Source: Eledone cirrhosa
Taxonomy: Eukaryota; Mollusca; Cephalopoda; Octopoda; Eledonidae
Assembly (NCBI GenBank): GCA_964016885.1
Contig: OZ024740.1
Location: 298,542,525-298,606,524, forward strand
Length of the DNA: 64,000 nucleotides
Reading direction: 5' to 3'
Below the pieces are notes generated by a model. The model worked only from the letters and a program-made list of their open reading frames with translations. It ran no database searches and had not been told where the DNA came from. Shown here piece after piece: positions 45,961-56,367 of this stretch. Positions within the stretch are counted from its first letter, which is position 1, and each line of letters starts with the position of its first letter. The translations under genes were made by a program, and so were the position numbers.

Positions 45961-46227
45961 CTGTTAACATTTGGTGAGCATTCTACCATTGAGGAATGCT
46001 TAGGAAACTTTGTTTCACCAAACCAGTTTGTGATAGCATACACCCTATTTAAACAACCCAAAATACACATGGCATTTGAACAACAACTTCATGCCCAATC
46101 AGATTGACTATATCCTTCTTTGATCTTGGATCAGCTGTGTATTTGATTTTTGATCTTATTGTAATGTTGAAATTGGCAGCAAGAACAGCTCAGATCATTC
46201 TTTTATATGGGCAAATTTTAGATGCAC
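45961..46227. other. Intronic DNA, possibly the degraded 5' part of piggyBac 2
   Basis: No readable transposase motif. Confidence 0.35.
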
Positions 46228-46461
46228 TTAACCCTTTGGATACTTACTTGGCCAAAACTAGTTCTGGTTTTATAAAACAAAACCAATAATTTTCAAGAGT
46301 CCTTATTTAAATTAAAATCAACTTAATTTTATATAAAAACTATGTTAAGTTCCTATCTAAGTAATACAATAATAAATAATTTTAGTAAATCCACCAAATT
46401 CTTCATTGAGTAATTGGAATAGAGTGTATTTCATTAGAAAAATGGTAACAAAAGAGTTTAA
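46228..46461 (+). mobile_element. TTAA MITE, family B (copy B4)
   Basis: TTAACCCTTTGGATACTTAC at the left, GTAACAAAAGAGTTTAA at the right, TTAA on both sides (46228-46231, 46458-46461). 234 bp, non-coding. Confidence 0.85.
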
Positions 46462-46778
46462 AATTATGATGTCTCCAAAATATATGAAACTGAAATGCAA
46501 TAACACAGCCATACAATTTCAAATAGAACTGCATAGCTATTTCAATGGTTCAACACACTAGAAGAAACTGAATCCATAGCTGAAAATAAGTGACAATTTT
46601 AAATGCCACCCACAAGCATAGACGGAAAGATTGGATTTTTAGTTGTATGGTAAAACTTGTTTTTGAAATAGTGGCGCTGTTGGAGATTTGTGAAAGCTGC
46701 AACAACTTCTAAAATCGACCATGAAGGCTGTTCACCTGCATGAAAAAGGCAGATATAAAAATGACGCAAAAGAATACT

Positions 46779-46781
<3 letters not shown>

Positions 46782-46840
<59 letters not shown>
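46782..46840. repeat. (TA)n microsatellite
   Basis: Pure TA run of about 57 bp, followed by CTATGTATGTATGTATGCAT. Confidence 0.95.
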
Positions 46841-46841
<1 letters not shown>

Positions 46842-46919
46842 ATGTATGTATGTATGCATGCATGCACATACAAACACGCAGACATATATATGTATAAACA
46901 CACAGACATAGTGTTGCAT

Positions 46920-48010
46920 ATTTAATCTTTCTCTGTCTCACTGTTCTTATATGTGTATGAATACACACATACACGCATTCTCTCTGCATATATAATATAT
47001 TTTCCATATATATATTTACAGGTGTTTATACTGTATTTATAATCTATTCAATAATGTATAATTTACTGCACCTCATACAAAATGTATAGAATATTTAGAT
47101 GAAAGAACATTTTAGCAGTCAAATCATGAGAAGTTCACTTTTTGATCACATTTGCAAGTATTTTTTGTATTTTCATACTTCCTGTAAATTTTTAGTTTAT
47201 CTTTGACAGAATGTTTAATAAATTAGCATTTTTTAACGTACATTATTTGATTATTATCATATGAAGGAATTTGTCCGATTGATAAGATTCTTAGCAGACA
47301 GTTGTTGATTTAAGAAATGACATTGAAAGAAGATTTAGTGTCTTCACATTCATCAATTTTTTAAAAGTAACTAAATAGTGAGCTGCTTTACAAATCATGT
47401 CAGGAAGAATTTTAAATTTACTTTTGATGATCGAATATGAAAAAGACTTGCTAAATATCTGAACAAATATATATATATATTGGGACAAACATCTATGAGG
47501 ATGTATATACATATGTATATAGGTATATATATATTAAGAAAAACGATGAAGTTTTGTTTACATGTAGTTAGTTTTTTTTTTATTGTATACCGACCTGTTA
47601 CACGCGCTTCGCACAGGATTGGCTCAGGGTCACCCATAGAAGTTATGGAACTGACTCCATTATTGATCTGCTCATAGGTAGGGGGTATGGCTTAAGCCTA
47701 GCTGGTTAGTGTATGGAGAGAAGGGATGTAGTGGTGTGAGAGATGTGCTTCATAGCGGAGGTGGGAGTTGTGGTAGAAAGATAGGAAAGGGGGGAGGGAC
47801 AGGGTATGAGCTGGTAATGGGGGATGGACAAGAGGTAGAGAGAGTAGCTACTAAGGTGCAATGGTGAGGATATCTTAGGTCTTTAGAGGAGGGGTAGTAG
47901 TTATGAAGTGGTTCTGGAGGGAGCTTGGGTAGTGGGTGCGGTAGTGGCGATGATAGATGGTGGGGAGTGTTTTGGGAGGAAGGGGGAGTGGTTCAAGGAT
48001 GGGACAAGTC
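46920..48010. other. Intronic DNA, nothing recognised
   Basis: From 47580 the sequence becomes G-rich on the plus strand (GGGGGGAGGGACAGGGTATG near 47790). No homology recognised. Confidence 0.4.
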
Positions 48011-48014
48011 ATAT

Positions 48015-48470
48015 TGTATGCTTCTGGTCGGGTATTCACCATCACAGCATGGTGCCAGCACACTTGATCCTTTGTCATCTCAGTTGTGAGGCATAGTTTC
48101 TCAAGGTTGCTCTTTACTATCTCATCTCATGTCTTCCTGGGTCTGCCTTTTCTTTGGGTTCCAGCCACTGGGATAGCTCTGCATTTCTTTATGCGGCTGC
48201 TATCCTCCATATACATCACATGTCAATTCCAGTGCAATCTTTCTCTTGCACACTACATCCAATTCTTCTTATACCAAATTTTCCTCTCAGTTCTCTTATG
48301 CTACATTGTTCATGCACACTAGCATTACACACCCATCGAGGCATACTTGCTTCATTTCTCTCTAGCCTTTACAGATCTCCTGCAGTTAAGGCCCATGTTT
48401 CACTGCCATGTAGCATTGCAGTTCGCATATAGACATCATACAGTCTACCATTCACACTGAAATAGTGTGT
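48015..48470 (-). pseudogene. RTE LINE C-terminal fragment, minus strand
   Basis: The complement contains the RTE C-terminal blocks in order: CTGTATGATGTCTATATGCG, CAATGCTACATGGCAGTGAA, AGAGAGAAATGAAGCAAGTA, GATGGGTGTGTAATGCTAG. These are the region of MLHGSETW and LRWMCN in R4. It stops before a 3' UTR and is heavily substituted. Confidence 0.8.
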
Positions 48471-48479
48471 ATGTATATA

Positions 48480-49760
48480 TGTCCTTTATACTTTCTCCGT
48501 ACAGCTGTATGATAAAATGTGAATTTCTTCAACCAGTAATCTGTTATGAGGTTTTGGCCTGGGGATTTCCTGTTTCACATTATCTGTAGTGCTATTTCCA
48601 GTATTGTGCTGTCTATTACATATTACCTTTGCTTGACATGCTGACAGTCGCCGTATGGGTTGTGTAGAATTCATCATTTGTTTTACAAACAGATCTACAG
48701 TATCTTTCAACCTGATATTTTGTGGAGTTTACGGAGATTGAGCCTTTCACATTGAAGCCATGATAGATTGACAAATAGTCTATTCAACATTTGCCATTTA
48801 TATGCTGTAGATTTATATTTTAGTTATTCTTTTTTAGATTTTCTTGATGTCATGTGAAATTCTTTTCTGAGTTACATTTCATTACTACAATGATCTTTGA
48901 GATACTTCTTTGCAAGAGAAACAACTCTTTGTGGTACACTAACAATGTTATAGCTAAGGCATATATCAAAAGGTTAACAATTTCATAGGTTCTTTTCATA
49001 CTTTTGGGTTGTGTGGCTTTCAGATAATTGCCTCCAATTCTAATTTATTGATTCTTTAGTTATACTGGTGTTGTATAACCTGTCATTCAAATTAAGGTTG
49101 TGGACCTGTTGAAACATGTCATCCTAGATGACTTGTAAAGTGTCCACAAGTTTTCGGTATTCTTCTGTTTGTACAGCAGATCTATGGATTTCAGCTAGAT
49201 TGTTGGTGTGTTGTTTACTGCAAGACTTAGCTGACCATTATATTTGTCCATCATATATCTTCAATGGCTTGTTTTGTTGTGCCAGCCTGCTATGAATCAG
49301 ATATTTTCATTAAATGTAGCGATTTATATCTTATAATATGTTTTGCTTGTTCATTTAAATGTTTTTAGAAAAAGTCTAATTCTGGGTGTTCGGAGTTCCA
49401 CCAATGTTTTAGCCTTTGTATAAAACTGAACTTTTGGGTGTCAGATTTTAATATGCTTCATATAAATTTTTAAGATTGTAGCTCCATTATATACAATGAT
49501 TGTAGCCATGGTTTGGTCAAAGAAGACTTATACATTTAGCCATGATGATTTTTGTCTCGTCATCAATATTTGTATTTATTTTTAAAGATAGACGATGATA
49601 TTTAAAAAAAGTTTTGACAAAGTTTTGTCAGAATTAAATTTAAAGTTATTCACAACTTGGGTAATCTTTCCTTTCAGATTGTTTTAATCCTACAATTGTA
49701 TTTAAATGTTCATAGTTAGCAGTTTTTTTGGTGAATTCTTTTGAAATGTTATTTCGCTTA
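48480..49760 (-). other. Unrecognised stretch, possibly a decayed retroelement (minus)
   Basis: Minus-strand readable pieces such as LLVEEIHILSYSCTEKV (48486-48710) and VPQRVVSLAKKYLKDHCSNE (about 48940-48880) look like old coding sequence with many stops. I cannot assign them to a family with confidence; a retroelement N-terminal region is one possibility. Confidence 0.3.
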
Positions 49761-50023
49761 TTTCTTTATATGTGTAACACTACAATGTTAAATTATATGT
49801 AACATTTATATAGATATGTTACAATATATGTAATGTTTAAACACTTATGTACAAATATTTGTATGCAATCTTACCATATTCTGTATCTCAACTTTTCCAA
49901 TATATAGTATTATAAGCAGTGATTACACATGTCTGAGTAACAGACTGACTACAATGGTTGCCATTGTGTATGTATGAGTATATATATGCATGTATATGTA
50001 TTTATGTGTGTGTGTGTGTGTCA

Positions 50024-50160
50024 AGTTCAATTGGGGGTAACCACAGTAAGTAAGATACTCAATACAGAGTAGAGTATAACTGTTTAATACAGAAATGGCT
50101 TCTACAGGACTAGAACTGTTTCATTCAAGGAAATTGTCAGGAAATATATATATCAACAGG
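50024..50160 (+). repeat. Unclassified repeat with GGACTAGAACTGTTTCATTC
   Basis: Shares 50107-50126 with 38141-38160 (inverted). Lies directly before the hammerhead-like block. Confidence 0.55.
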
Positions 50161-50188
50161 TTAAAATTAACTTTGTTTATTCATATTT

Positions 50189-50253
50189 GCTGTTATATAT
50201 ATATATATTCCGGTGATTACCATTATGCAACAGCTATGACTTCATCAGACAGC
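50189..50253 (-). ncRNA. Degenerate hammerhead ribozyme motif (HHR3), minus strand
   Basis: The minus strand reads stem-I strand GCTGT, core CTGATGA, an imperfect stem II (AGTCATAGCTGTT... to ...GGTAATCACC), GGAA where GAAA is required, a TA-rich stem III, and the second stem-I strand ACAGC. The change in the GAAA core should abolish cleavage. Same general design as HHR2. Confidence 0.6.
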
Positions 50254-51204
50254 TAGAATTTGAACATAAAAAACAGAATGATGGAATAAAGTTTACTTCT
50301 GTTATTTTGATTTTTTTTTACATGTCAGTGCTGAAGTATGGTATCTTTTCTCAAACCACTGGTTGCATATGATTTAGAATGAATGAATTCAAGCATCAGT
50401 AGAATTCACCTCCTTCCCATAGGTCAGATTTAGTTTCACCATTTGCATAACAAGTCTATTGAATTTCTTAGGTCAGTTGTCCTGGAATCAGGTCAGTTGG
50501 TTAGGGTTGTTTTTAGCAACAAACAATAATAACTGTATATACTCTGAATATAAGGGTGATTTGTACTCTATGATCTCTGTAGTTGTATTAGTGGCAGTAG
50601 TGTTAATATACTACTACCACAACATACAACTTCCCTGATTGAAAGCAATTGTATTGGAGTTACTTGTGAAAATTTCACATATTTAAAAAGATATGGGTTC
50701 ATTTAGAAATGTGTATGCTTATCAATATTAAGAGTCATGATAATAAAGGTATTAAAATTATAATCCATATTGTAAATATATAATACACACATGCACACAC
50801 ATATCTACATACACACATGCACACACATATTTACATACATATATACATATATAAACATATATATACACACACTTATATACAAACACACATATAGACAGAT
50901 ACATGTCCTTTAGAAAGGTGAAAGTAGAAATTACATGTATCTCCTATTTACTTATCAAAGTTTGTATTGACATTTATGGACAAAAGGAATTAGGTTGGAT
51001 ATATATATATACAAATCTCAGAATTTGTCAACTCTTATTAATGGTCAGTCCACTTCTACGAACTTCTACGAAATGTAATGTAAAAATACCATTTTCTCCT
51101 TGCCTCCCCACCCTTTGGTTCATTCATCCATATATCTGTATAATCGCCCAGAATCCAAATCGTACTTCTTAATTGCTATTCTATAATTTTGTCTGGCTGT
51201 TCTA
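50254..51204. other. Intronic DNA with CA/TA microsatellites
   Basis: (CA)/(TA) compound repeats at 50783-50895. The rest is unrecognised. Confidence 0.45.
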
Positions 51205-51378
51205 AATAATCTTCTCCACGCTAACTACCCCATACCCCTCCTGCCCGCCCCCACTCTCCACCTTTATTATTTGGACCAATCACAAGTCAACGGCCTATGC
51301 ACTTCTGGTTGCTTTTCGATATGATGGATGGACTAAGAAATTTCTGGAGAGCCTGAAGAATCTGGACACTCGAAGACA

Positions 51379-51570
51379 ATGCCAAAGATAACGACAAATT
51401 CACCTCATGCTGCCGGACGAAAGGGCAAGGCCCCCTCCTCTTTGTTGCGGCCGCGGATGGCCAACATAACCCCAACCCCATCCCCCTCACCCCTCCCTGC
51501 GCCTCACCCACCAAACGCAATCCAAAACTTCAGAGTTGGTACCATGAATGTAGGCACCTTAAAAGCCGCT
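51379..51570 (+). pseudogene. R4 ORF start: N-terminus and endonuclease motif 1
   Basis: An ATG at 51379 opens a frame with a basic and proline-rich leader (TPTPSPSPLPAPHPP), then FRVGTMNVGTLKA, the first APE-endonuclease motif (Asn in the T-N-V-TL context). The frame breaks near 51570: after LKA it goes to a stop at 51583, while the continuing endonuclease (EVVEMLEHKEVDVCCIQETR) is in another frame, so 1-2 bases were lost or gained here. Confidence 0.85.
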
Positions 51571-51974
51571 ATAACGAGGTTGTAGAAATGCTTGAACATA
51601 AGGAGGTTGATGTTTGCTGTATCCAAGAGACCAGGTGGAGGGGTGGGTCTGCTAGATTCATTGTGGGTAAAAAACGATGCTATAAGCTTTTCTGGGTGGG
51701 AAATGACAATGGGCTGGGTGGGGTAGGAATCATGTTAGCAGAAAAATGGGTGGATAAGATAATAGACGTAAATAGAGTGAATGACAGAATAATTAAAATA
51801 AGACTTGTTCTAAATAGAACTACTGTGACATTAATATCTGTGTACGCACCCCAATTCGGACTTCCTGGCGCTATAAAAGACAGATTCTATGAGACACTGA
51901 TGCTCACTACCTCCCAAATAACCGACAGTGACTATATAATTATTGCTGGCGACCTAAATGGTCACGTTGGGTAA
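51571..51974 (+). pseudogene. R4 endonuclease core
   Basis: APE-type endonuclease: CCIQETRWRGG (catalytic Glu), GVGIMLAEKWVDKI, RTTVTLISVYAPQFG, IIAGDLNGHVG (catalytic Asp/Asn). A TAA stop replaces the glutamine codon seen at the same place in R1 (GHVRQ). The domain nicks target DNA for target-primed reverse transcription. Confidence 0.88.
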
Positions 51975-54537
51975 CATTGTGACAGTTATGACGGAATCCA
52001 CGGAGGCTATGGGTTTGGTACTAGAATTCTGTGACGCAAATAACCTAACTATCTGTAACACTAACTTCAAAAAACGAGACAATCACTTGATCACCTACAG
52101 ATCAGGGGAACATACCAGCCAGGTAGATTATATCCTTTCCAGAAGATGTGACAGAGTGTCTGTTGTAAACACTAAATCCCTCCCCCATGAAGAATGCACC
52201 TCCCAACATAGACTGATAATTAGTGACCTCATAGTCAGGAGGAGACGTACTCGACAGCAGAAGAGGACTATCCTCAGGAGAAAAATATGGAAGTTAAAGG
52301 ACCCCACAGCCAGTAATAAATTTAAAAGCATATTACTTGATGCTTTCGACAGTAAGGAAGAGCATTTAGAGTCGTACACTAGAGAGGAACAGTGGGAATT
52401 CCTGAAAGCAAACCTGCTGATGGCGGCAGACGAAGTCTGTGGCTGGAGCAGGCCTATAGGCAGGAGGAGAGTAATATGGTGGTGGAACAGTAAGGTGGAG
52501 GAGTCAATTAAGGCCAAAAAGCAGGCTTGGAAAGTATGGCGGGATGGGGGAAGTAGAGAAGACTATCAAGTGGCCAGGAGGGAAGCTAGGAGACAAGTGT
52601 ACTTCGCAAGAAGGGAAGCAGAGGAAAGAAAGTTCAAGCATGTTCTACAACGCGAGGACCAAAAACGTGAGGTGTTCAGGATTGCTAGGCAATGTGTCAA
52701 GGAAAACCGTGATATTGTCAGGGAGAAGTGTGTCCTTAATGATGATGGTGTACTTGCCATCACTGACGCTGATAAGAAGGTAGCTTGGAAGTGTCACTAC
52801 GAAAGGCTACTAAATGAGGAGAATAAATGGGAGAAAGACAGTCTCCCCCACATTGACCCAATAGAGGGACCAGCAGTGTTAGTCGAAGGTAGTATAATAA
52901 GTAAGGCAATCAAAGATATGAAGACGGGTAAGGCGGCTGGGCCTTCAGAAATAGTTGCTGAAATGCTGAAAGCTTCTGGAACGGTGGGACACACCATGGT
53001 CACCTGGATAGTAAACCAAGTCATACAGAATGGGGTTGTTCCGAAGGACTGGCGTAGCATCATCATCCTTAACTGCTACAAGGGTAAAGGAGATGCTCTA
53101 GATAGGGGAAACTATAGAGGCATTAAGTTAGTTGACCAGGTCATGAAGGTCACAGAAAGAGTTATAGCAGAACTAATCAGAGAGCGAATTGATCTAGATG
53201 AAATACAGTTCGGGTTTGTGTCAGGTAAAAGTACCACAGACGCTCTTTTCATTGTACGACAAGTACAGGAGAAGTACCTAGCTAAAAGTAAACCCCTATA
53301 CTTAGCCTTTGTCGACTTGGAGAAAGCCTTTGACAGAGTCCCCCGTTCCATTATCTGGTGGGCTCTTAGAAAACTAGGTGTTGATGAATGGCTTGTGAGA
53401 GCTATACAAGCCATGTATAAAGAAACAGTCAGCAAGGTTAGAATTAACAACAAATATAGTGAAGAGTTTAGCGTAAAAATTTGTGTTCATCAGGGCTCCG
53501 TTCTTAGCCCCCTACTATTTATTATTGCCCTTCAGGCTATAACAGTGGAGTTCAAGACTGGCTGCCCATGGGAACTCCTATATGCAGATGATCTAACGCT
53601 CATAGCTGAATCAATGACCGAACTAGAGAAGAAATTCCAAACATGGAAGCATGGCCTAGAAGCAAAAGGCCTTAAAATTAACCTGTCTAAGACTAAAGTT
53701 CTAGTTTGTAGAAAGGAAAATAGGGCGCCGGTCCCATCCAGGAAATGGCCTTGCCCAGTGTGTAGGAAAGGAGTAGGTAGAAACTTCATTTTATGTCCCA
53801 AATGCAAAGTATGGGTGCATAAAAGATGTAGTGGGATCACAGGTAAGCTAACTAAGAATATAGATTTTATATGTGGCCGGTGCTCTGGTGCAATAAGTAG
53901 CAGCAAGTGCCCACAGAATACTAGCTCATTCCATTGCACAGATGGTTCTATAGAAATAGTGGACAGCTTCCGTTACCTGGGTGACAAAATCAGAAGTGGG
54001 GGAGGGTGCTCTGAAAGTACAGTAGCTAGAGTCAGAACTGGATGGAAAAAGTTCAGAGAGCTTATACCACTATTAGCCGCTAAAGGGTTCTCCCTAAAAA
54101 TGAAAGGCAGGCTGTATGATGCCTGCATACGAACAGCAATGTTGCATGGCAGTGAGACCTGGGCATTGTGTGCAGAGGATATACGCAGACTGGAGAGGAA
54201 CGAAGCTTGGATGCTCCGCTGGATGTGTAATAGTAATATACGTGAACGGCAAAGCATAAACGAACTAAGGGAAAAATTAGAAATAAGAGGGATCAGATGT
54301 TGTTTACTCGAGAGAAGACTACATTGGCATGGTCACGTGATGCGCATGAAAGACGACAGCTGTATAAAAAAGTGCAGGGCAATAAAAATAGAAGGTAGCC
54401 ACAGAGTAGGCAGACCCAGAAAAACCTGGGACGACTTCATAAATTCCGACCTCACACACTTGCACCTCTCCAAGACAATGTCACTGGACCGAGATCTTTG
54501 GTGCTACACAGTAATACAGAAGACCCGCCTTACCTAA
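51958..54537 (+). CDS. R4 main ORF: endonuclease end, reverse transcriptase, PHD-like finger, C-terminal region
   Basis: 859 codons without a stop. The first ~25 residues are out of frame with the true endonuclease; after the deletion near 52025 the frame is genuine (LEFCDANNLTICNTNF, then SQVDYILSRR and SQHRLIISDL with the endonuclease His). RT about residues 330-590: DRGNYRGIKLVDQ, FGFVSGKSTTDALF, FVDLEKAFDRVPR, HQGSVLSPLLF, LLYADDLTLI (catalytic YADD intact), GLKINLSKTKVLV. Residues ~598-645 form a C4HC3 finger (CPVC, CPKC, WVHKRC, CGRC). The C-terminal region has FRYLGDKI, MLHGSETW, LRWMCNS and RVGRPRKTW. RT and C-terminus look undamaged; the copy cannot make a full protein because of lesions upstream. 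Confidence 0.92.
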   Translation: MVTLGNIVTVMTESTEAMGLVLEFCDANNLTICNTNFKKRDNHLITYRSGEHTSQVDYILSRRCDRVSVVNTKSLPHEECTSQHRLIISDLIVRRRRTRQQKRTILRRKIWKLKDPTASNKFKSILLDAFDSKEEHLESYTREEQWEFLKANLLMAADEVCGWSRPIGRRRVIWWWNSKVEESIKAKKQAWKVWRDGGSREDYQVARREARRQVYFARREAEERKFKHVLQREDQKREVFRIARQCVKENRDIVREKCVLNDDGVLAITDADKKVAWKCHYERLLNEENKWEKDSLPHIDPIEGPAVLVEGSIISKAIKDMKTGKAAGPSEIVAEMLKASGTVGHTMVTWIVNQVIQNGVVPKDWRSIIILNCYKGKGDALDRGNYRGIKLVDQVMKVTERVIAELIRERIDLDEIQFGFVSGKSTTDALFIVRQVQEKYLAKSKPLYLAFVDLEKAFDRVPRSIIWWALRKLGVDEWLVRAIQAMYKETVSKVRINNKYSEEFSVKICVHQGSVLSPLLFIIALQAITVEFKTGCPWELLYADDLTLIAESMTELEKKFQTWKHGLEAKGLKINLSKTKVLVCRKENRAPVPSRKWPCPVCRKGVGRNFILCPKCKVWVHKRCSGITGKLTKNIDFICGRCSGAISSSKCPQNTSSFHCTDGSIEIVDSFRYLGDKIRSGGGCSESTVARVRTGWKKFRELIPLLAAKGFSLKMKGRLYDACIRTAMLHGSETWALCAEDIRRLERNEAWMLRWMCNSNIRERQSINELREKLEIRGIRCCLLERRLHWHGHVMRMKDDSCIKKCRAIKIEGSHRVGRPRKTWDDFINSDLTHLHLSKTMSLDRDLWCYTVIQKTRLT

Positions 54538-55020
54538 GTACAAAGCGAAACCTACTACAGTCAGTAGGCCCCTCTAACAAAATACACCCCCGTCCCACTA
54601 CCCCCACCCCGTCCACACCACCCCTTTCAATGTAAAAGTTATGTTGGTACCACAACATCCAGCCCGAAACAAATGAGGTCGTGTAGGCGTCACGATAAAA
54701 AAAACACAGTCCATGCTGTAATGTGGCCGTGTAGGTAACACGGTAAAAACCTCCCAGTTCCACACTGTAAATGTGGTTGGTGTTCGGAAGGGCATCCAGC
54801 CGTAGAAAACCCGCCAGACAGTCCTATGCGAGCATGACAACCACTCTTGCCTCAAGTGGGAAAACTCACGTCCAAATCCATGCAAGCGTGGAATATGGAC
54901 GTTAAACGATGATGATGATGACATATATAGCCAAAGATTAATATGATTCATTGATTACTCAATGAATATAGTTTTACAATAGATTAAAAGCACTCTACAA
55001 TGAAATTTTCTGGAGTTATT

Positions 55021-55525
55021 AATATTATTCAAAATACTAATAAATGAAGACATTCACATAATCAAAATATGTTTTATTATATATATTTCGAAGGTACTGT
55101 GCTGTTTTTTCAGTACGTCCTCGTCAGATAAAATACATGAATTAATGTATGACATAACTCAATGGTCTTGATGGTTCAATTGGCAGTGATTTATTACAAC
55201 AAATCTCAATATTTATATACCCCAAATAATAACATGATAAACTTAAATTTAATGAAGAAGAGGATGTGGAGCGAGATATAGGTATAAGGAGGAGGTGAGT
55301 ATGAAGAAATGCAAGAAGAAATAAATAAATAAATACATACATAAATATTTAAATGCGTAAATATACGTGTTAGGGAAGAAAAAGGAAGAGAGAAGAAGAA
55401 AGACGTAACTGACCGTTGTTTTCAAATATTAAGTCAAATAGAAGCAACCAATTAAATACCATGAACATTTTTAATATCTTTTGTATTTGGTTATGTTTAA
55501 GCTAATTATACTAATATATTATATC
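55021..55525. repeat. Left arm of the palindrome (pLTR-like)
   Basis: Outer edge AATATTATTCAAAATACTAA, inverse of the right arm's outer end. Contains HHR1a, the ATTACTGCCAAT-type block (inverse), CCTCCTTATACCTATATCTC (inverse) and the TATTTACGCATTTAAATATT block (inverse of 57000-57020). Marks where the RTE in the other arm was inserted, since the corresponding sequence is uninterrupted here (near 55305-55330). Confidence 0.85.
55069..55140 (-). ncRNA. Hammerhead ribozyme motif (HHR1a), minus strand
   Basis: The minus strand reads stem-I strand ATG-TA-TTTTAT, core CTGACGA, stem II GGACGTACTG with CAGTACCTTC (10 positions, one C-C mismatch, one G-U), loop AAAAAACAGCA, core GAA, minimal stem III ATATATAT, A at the cleavage position, then ATAAAA-CAT closing stem I (6 perfect pairs plus 3). 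Complete type I core with the short stem III of Penelope hammerheads. Antisense to PNPT1. Confidence 0.82.
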
Positions 55526-55900
55526 AAAATTAAACAATATAAAAATATTTTCTATGATAATCATAAGCATAGTTTAATTAATATATTTACTAAATATTTT
55601 GTTACAAAATTAAAAAACATTTTTATCTATGAAGCAAGTTTAAATACATATTAAATATCTATTAGGATATTTACTACAACCTATGCATATATCACCATCA
55701 GTATATGTATTTTATATAATGTTAAGAATTATTATCTGAATTATTCTATTTTCATTATAAAATCATTTCAATTCATTGGTTGTCATTTCATTACAGGATT
55801 AATAAGTAGTTATATTTACTCTTAAAAGTATTATTATTTCGATTTTACTTCTGTAATTACATCTTATTATATATAGTTTCCCTTTAAGGATTTTTTGTAT
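55526..55900. other. Palindrome loop, AT-rich
   Basis: No coding homology noticed on either strand; probably the non-coding 3' part of the Penelope-like element. Confidence 0.45.
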
Positions 55901-55914
55901 ATTATTAAACTGTA

Positions 55915-56011
55915 AAATCCCGTTGAGGTTAACTTTGCCTTACGGGGTCGATAAAATAAAGTACCAGTAATACACTGGATAATTGCTGGCCTTGTGCCAA
56001 AAGTAGAAACA
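55915..56011 (+). repeat. SINE, 5'-truncated, with a perfect 14-bp target-site duplication
   Basis: 3' part of the CGATAAAATAAAG SINE, starting AAATCCCGTTGAGGTTAACT inside the B-box region. A short internal deletion (CATCC missing) relative to the full copies. Flanks ATTATTAAACTGTA at 55901-55914 and 56012-56025 are identical. Inserted into the palindrome loop, so younger than the Penelope-like element. Confidence 0.95.
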
Positions 56012-56025
56012 ATTATTAAACTGTA

Positions 56026-56367
56026 TAAATCATGTTAAATATACATTATCAATCCATTTGAATAGAATTATTTACGAAGAATGTAAACAAAAGAGGATAA
56101 CTCGTTCAACTTATGTGATCATTTATGATATTTAAGTGCTTTGAAAGCCAAAAGATATTTCAAACTGCAAATTAAAAAATTTCTGGTTATACAATGACCA
56201 TTCTAAATCCGAACTTAAGATACTGAGTCTCATCATGAGATTAATTTACTATATAAAAACGATATACAATTTTTAAGGTAAGGCAAAACATTATATATAT
56301 ATATATAATAATAATAATAATAATATTTCAAGAATTATTAATAATAGTCAATATTTTTTCTTCATAG
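56026..56367. other. Palindrome loop, AT-rich, downstream of the GIY-YIG frame
   Basis: Non-coding by eye; an (ATA)n run at 56308-56322. Presumably the element's 3' untranslated part (minus sense). Confidence 0.45.

Larger units (their letters stand above)
51205..54925 (+). mobile_element. RTE-type LINE copy R4, nearly full length
   Basis: The most complete RTE here: GC-richer 5' UTR (from about 51205, border uncertain), APE-type endonuclease, RT, PHD-like finger and C-terminal region, a 3' UTR with GTTGGTGTTCGGAAGGGCAT, and a terminal (GATGAT)n at 54908-54922. Assigned to the RTE clade by protein similarity to craniofacial-development-protein-2-like ORFs and by the simple trinucleotide tail instead of poly(A). 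Not intact: a frameshift near 51570, a stop at 51972 and a 26-bp deletion near 52025, all in the endonuclease part. Confidence 0.9.

Noticed and set aside
52128..54257. Minus-strand ORFs across R4
   Set aside because: Antisense shadows of the RTE coding strand; the same shadows appear over R3 and R5.
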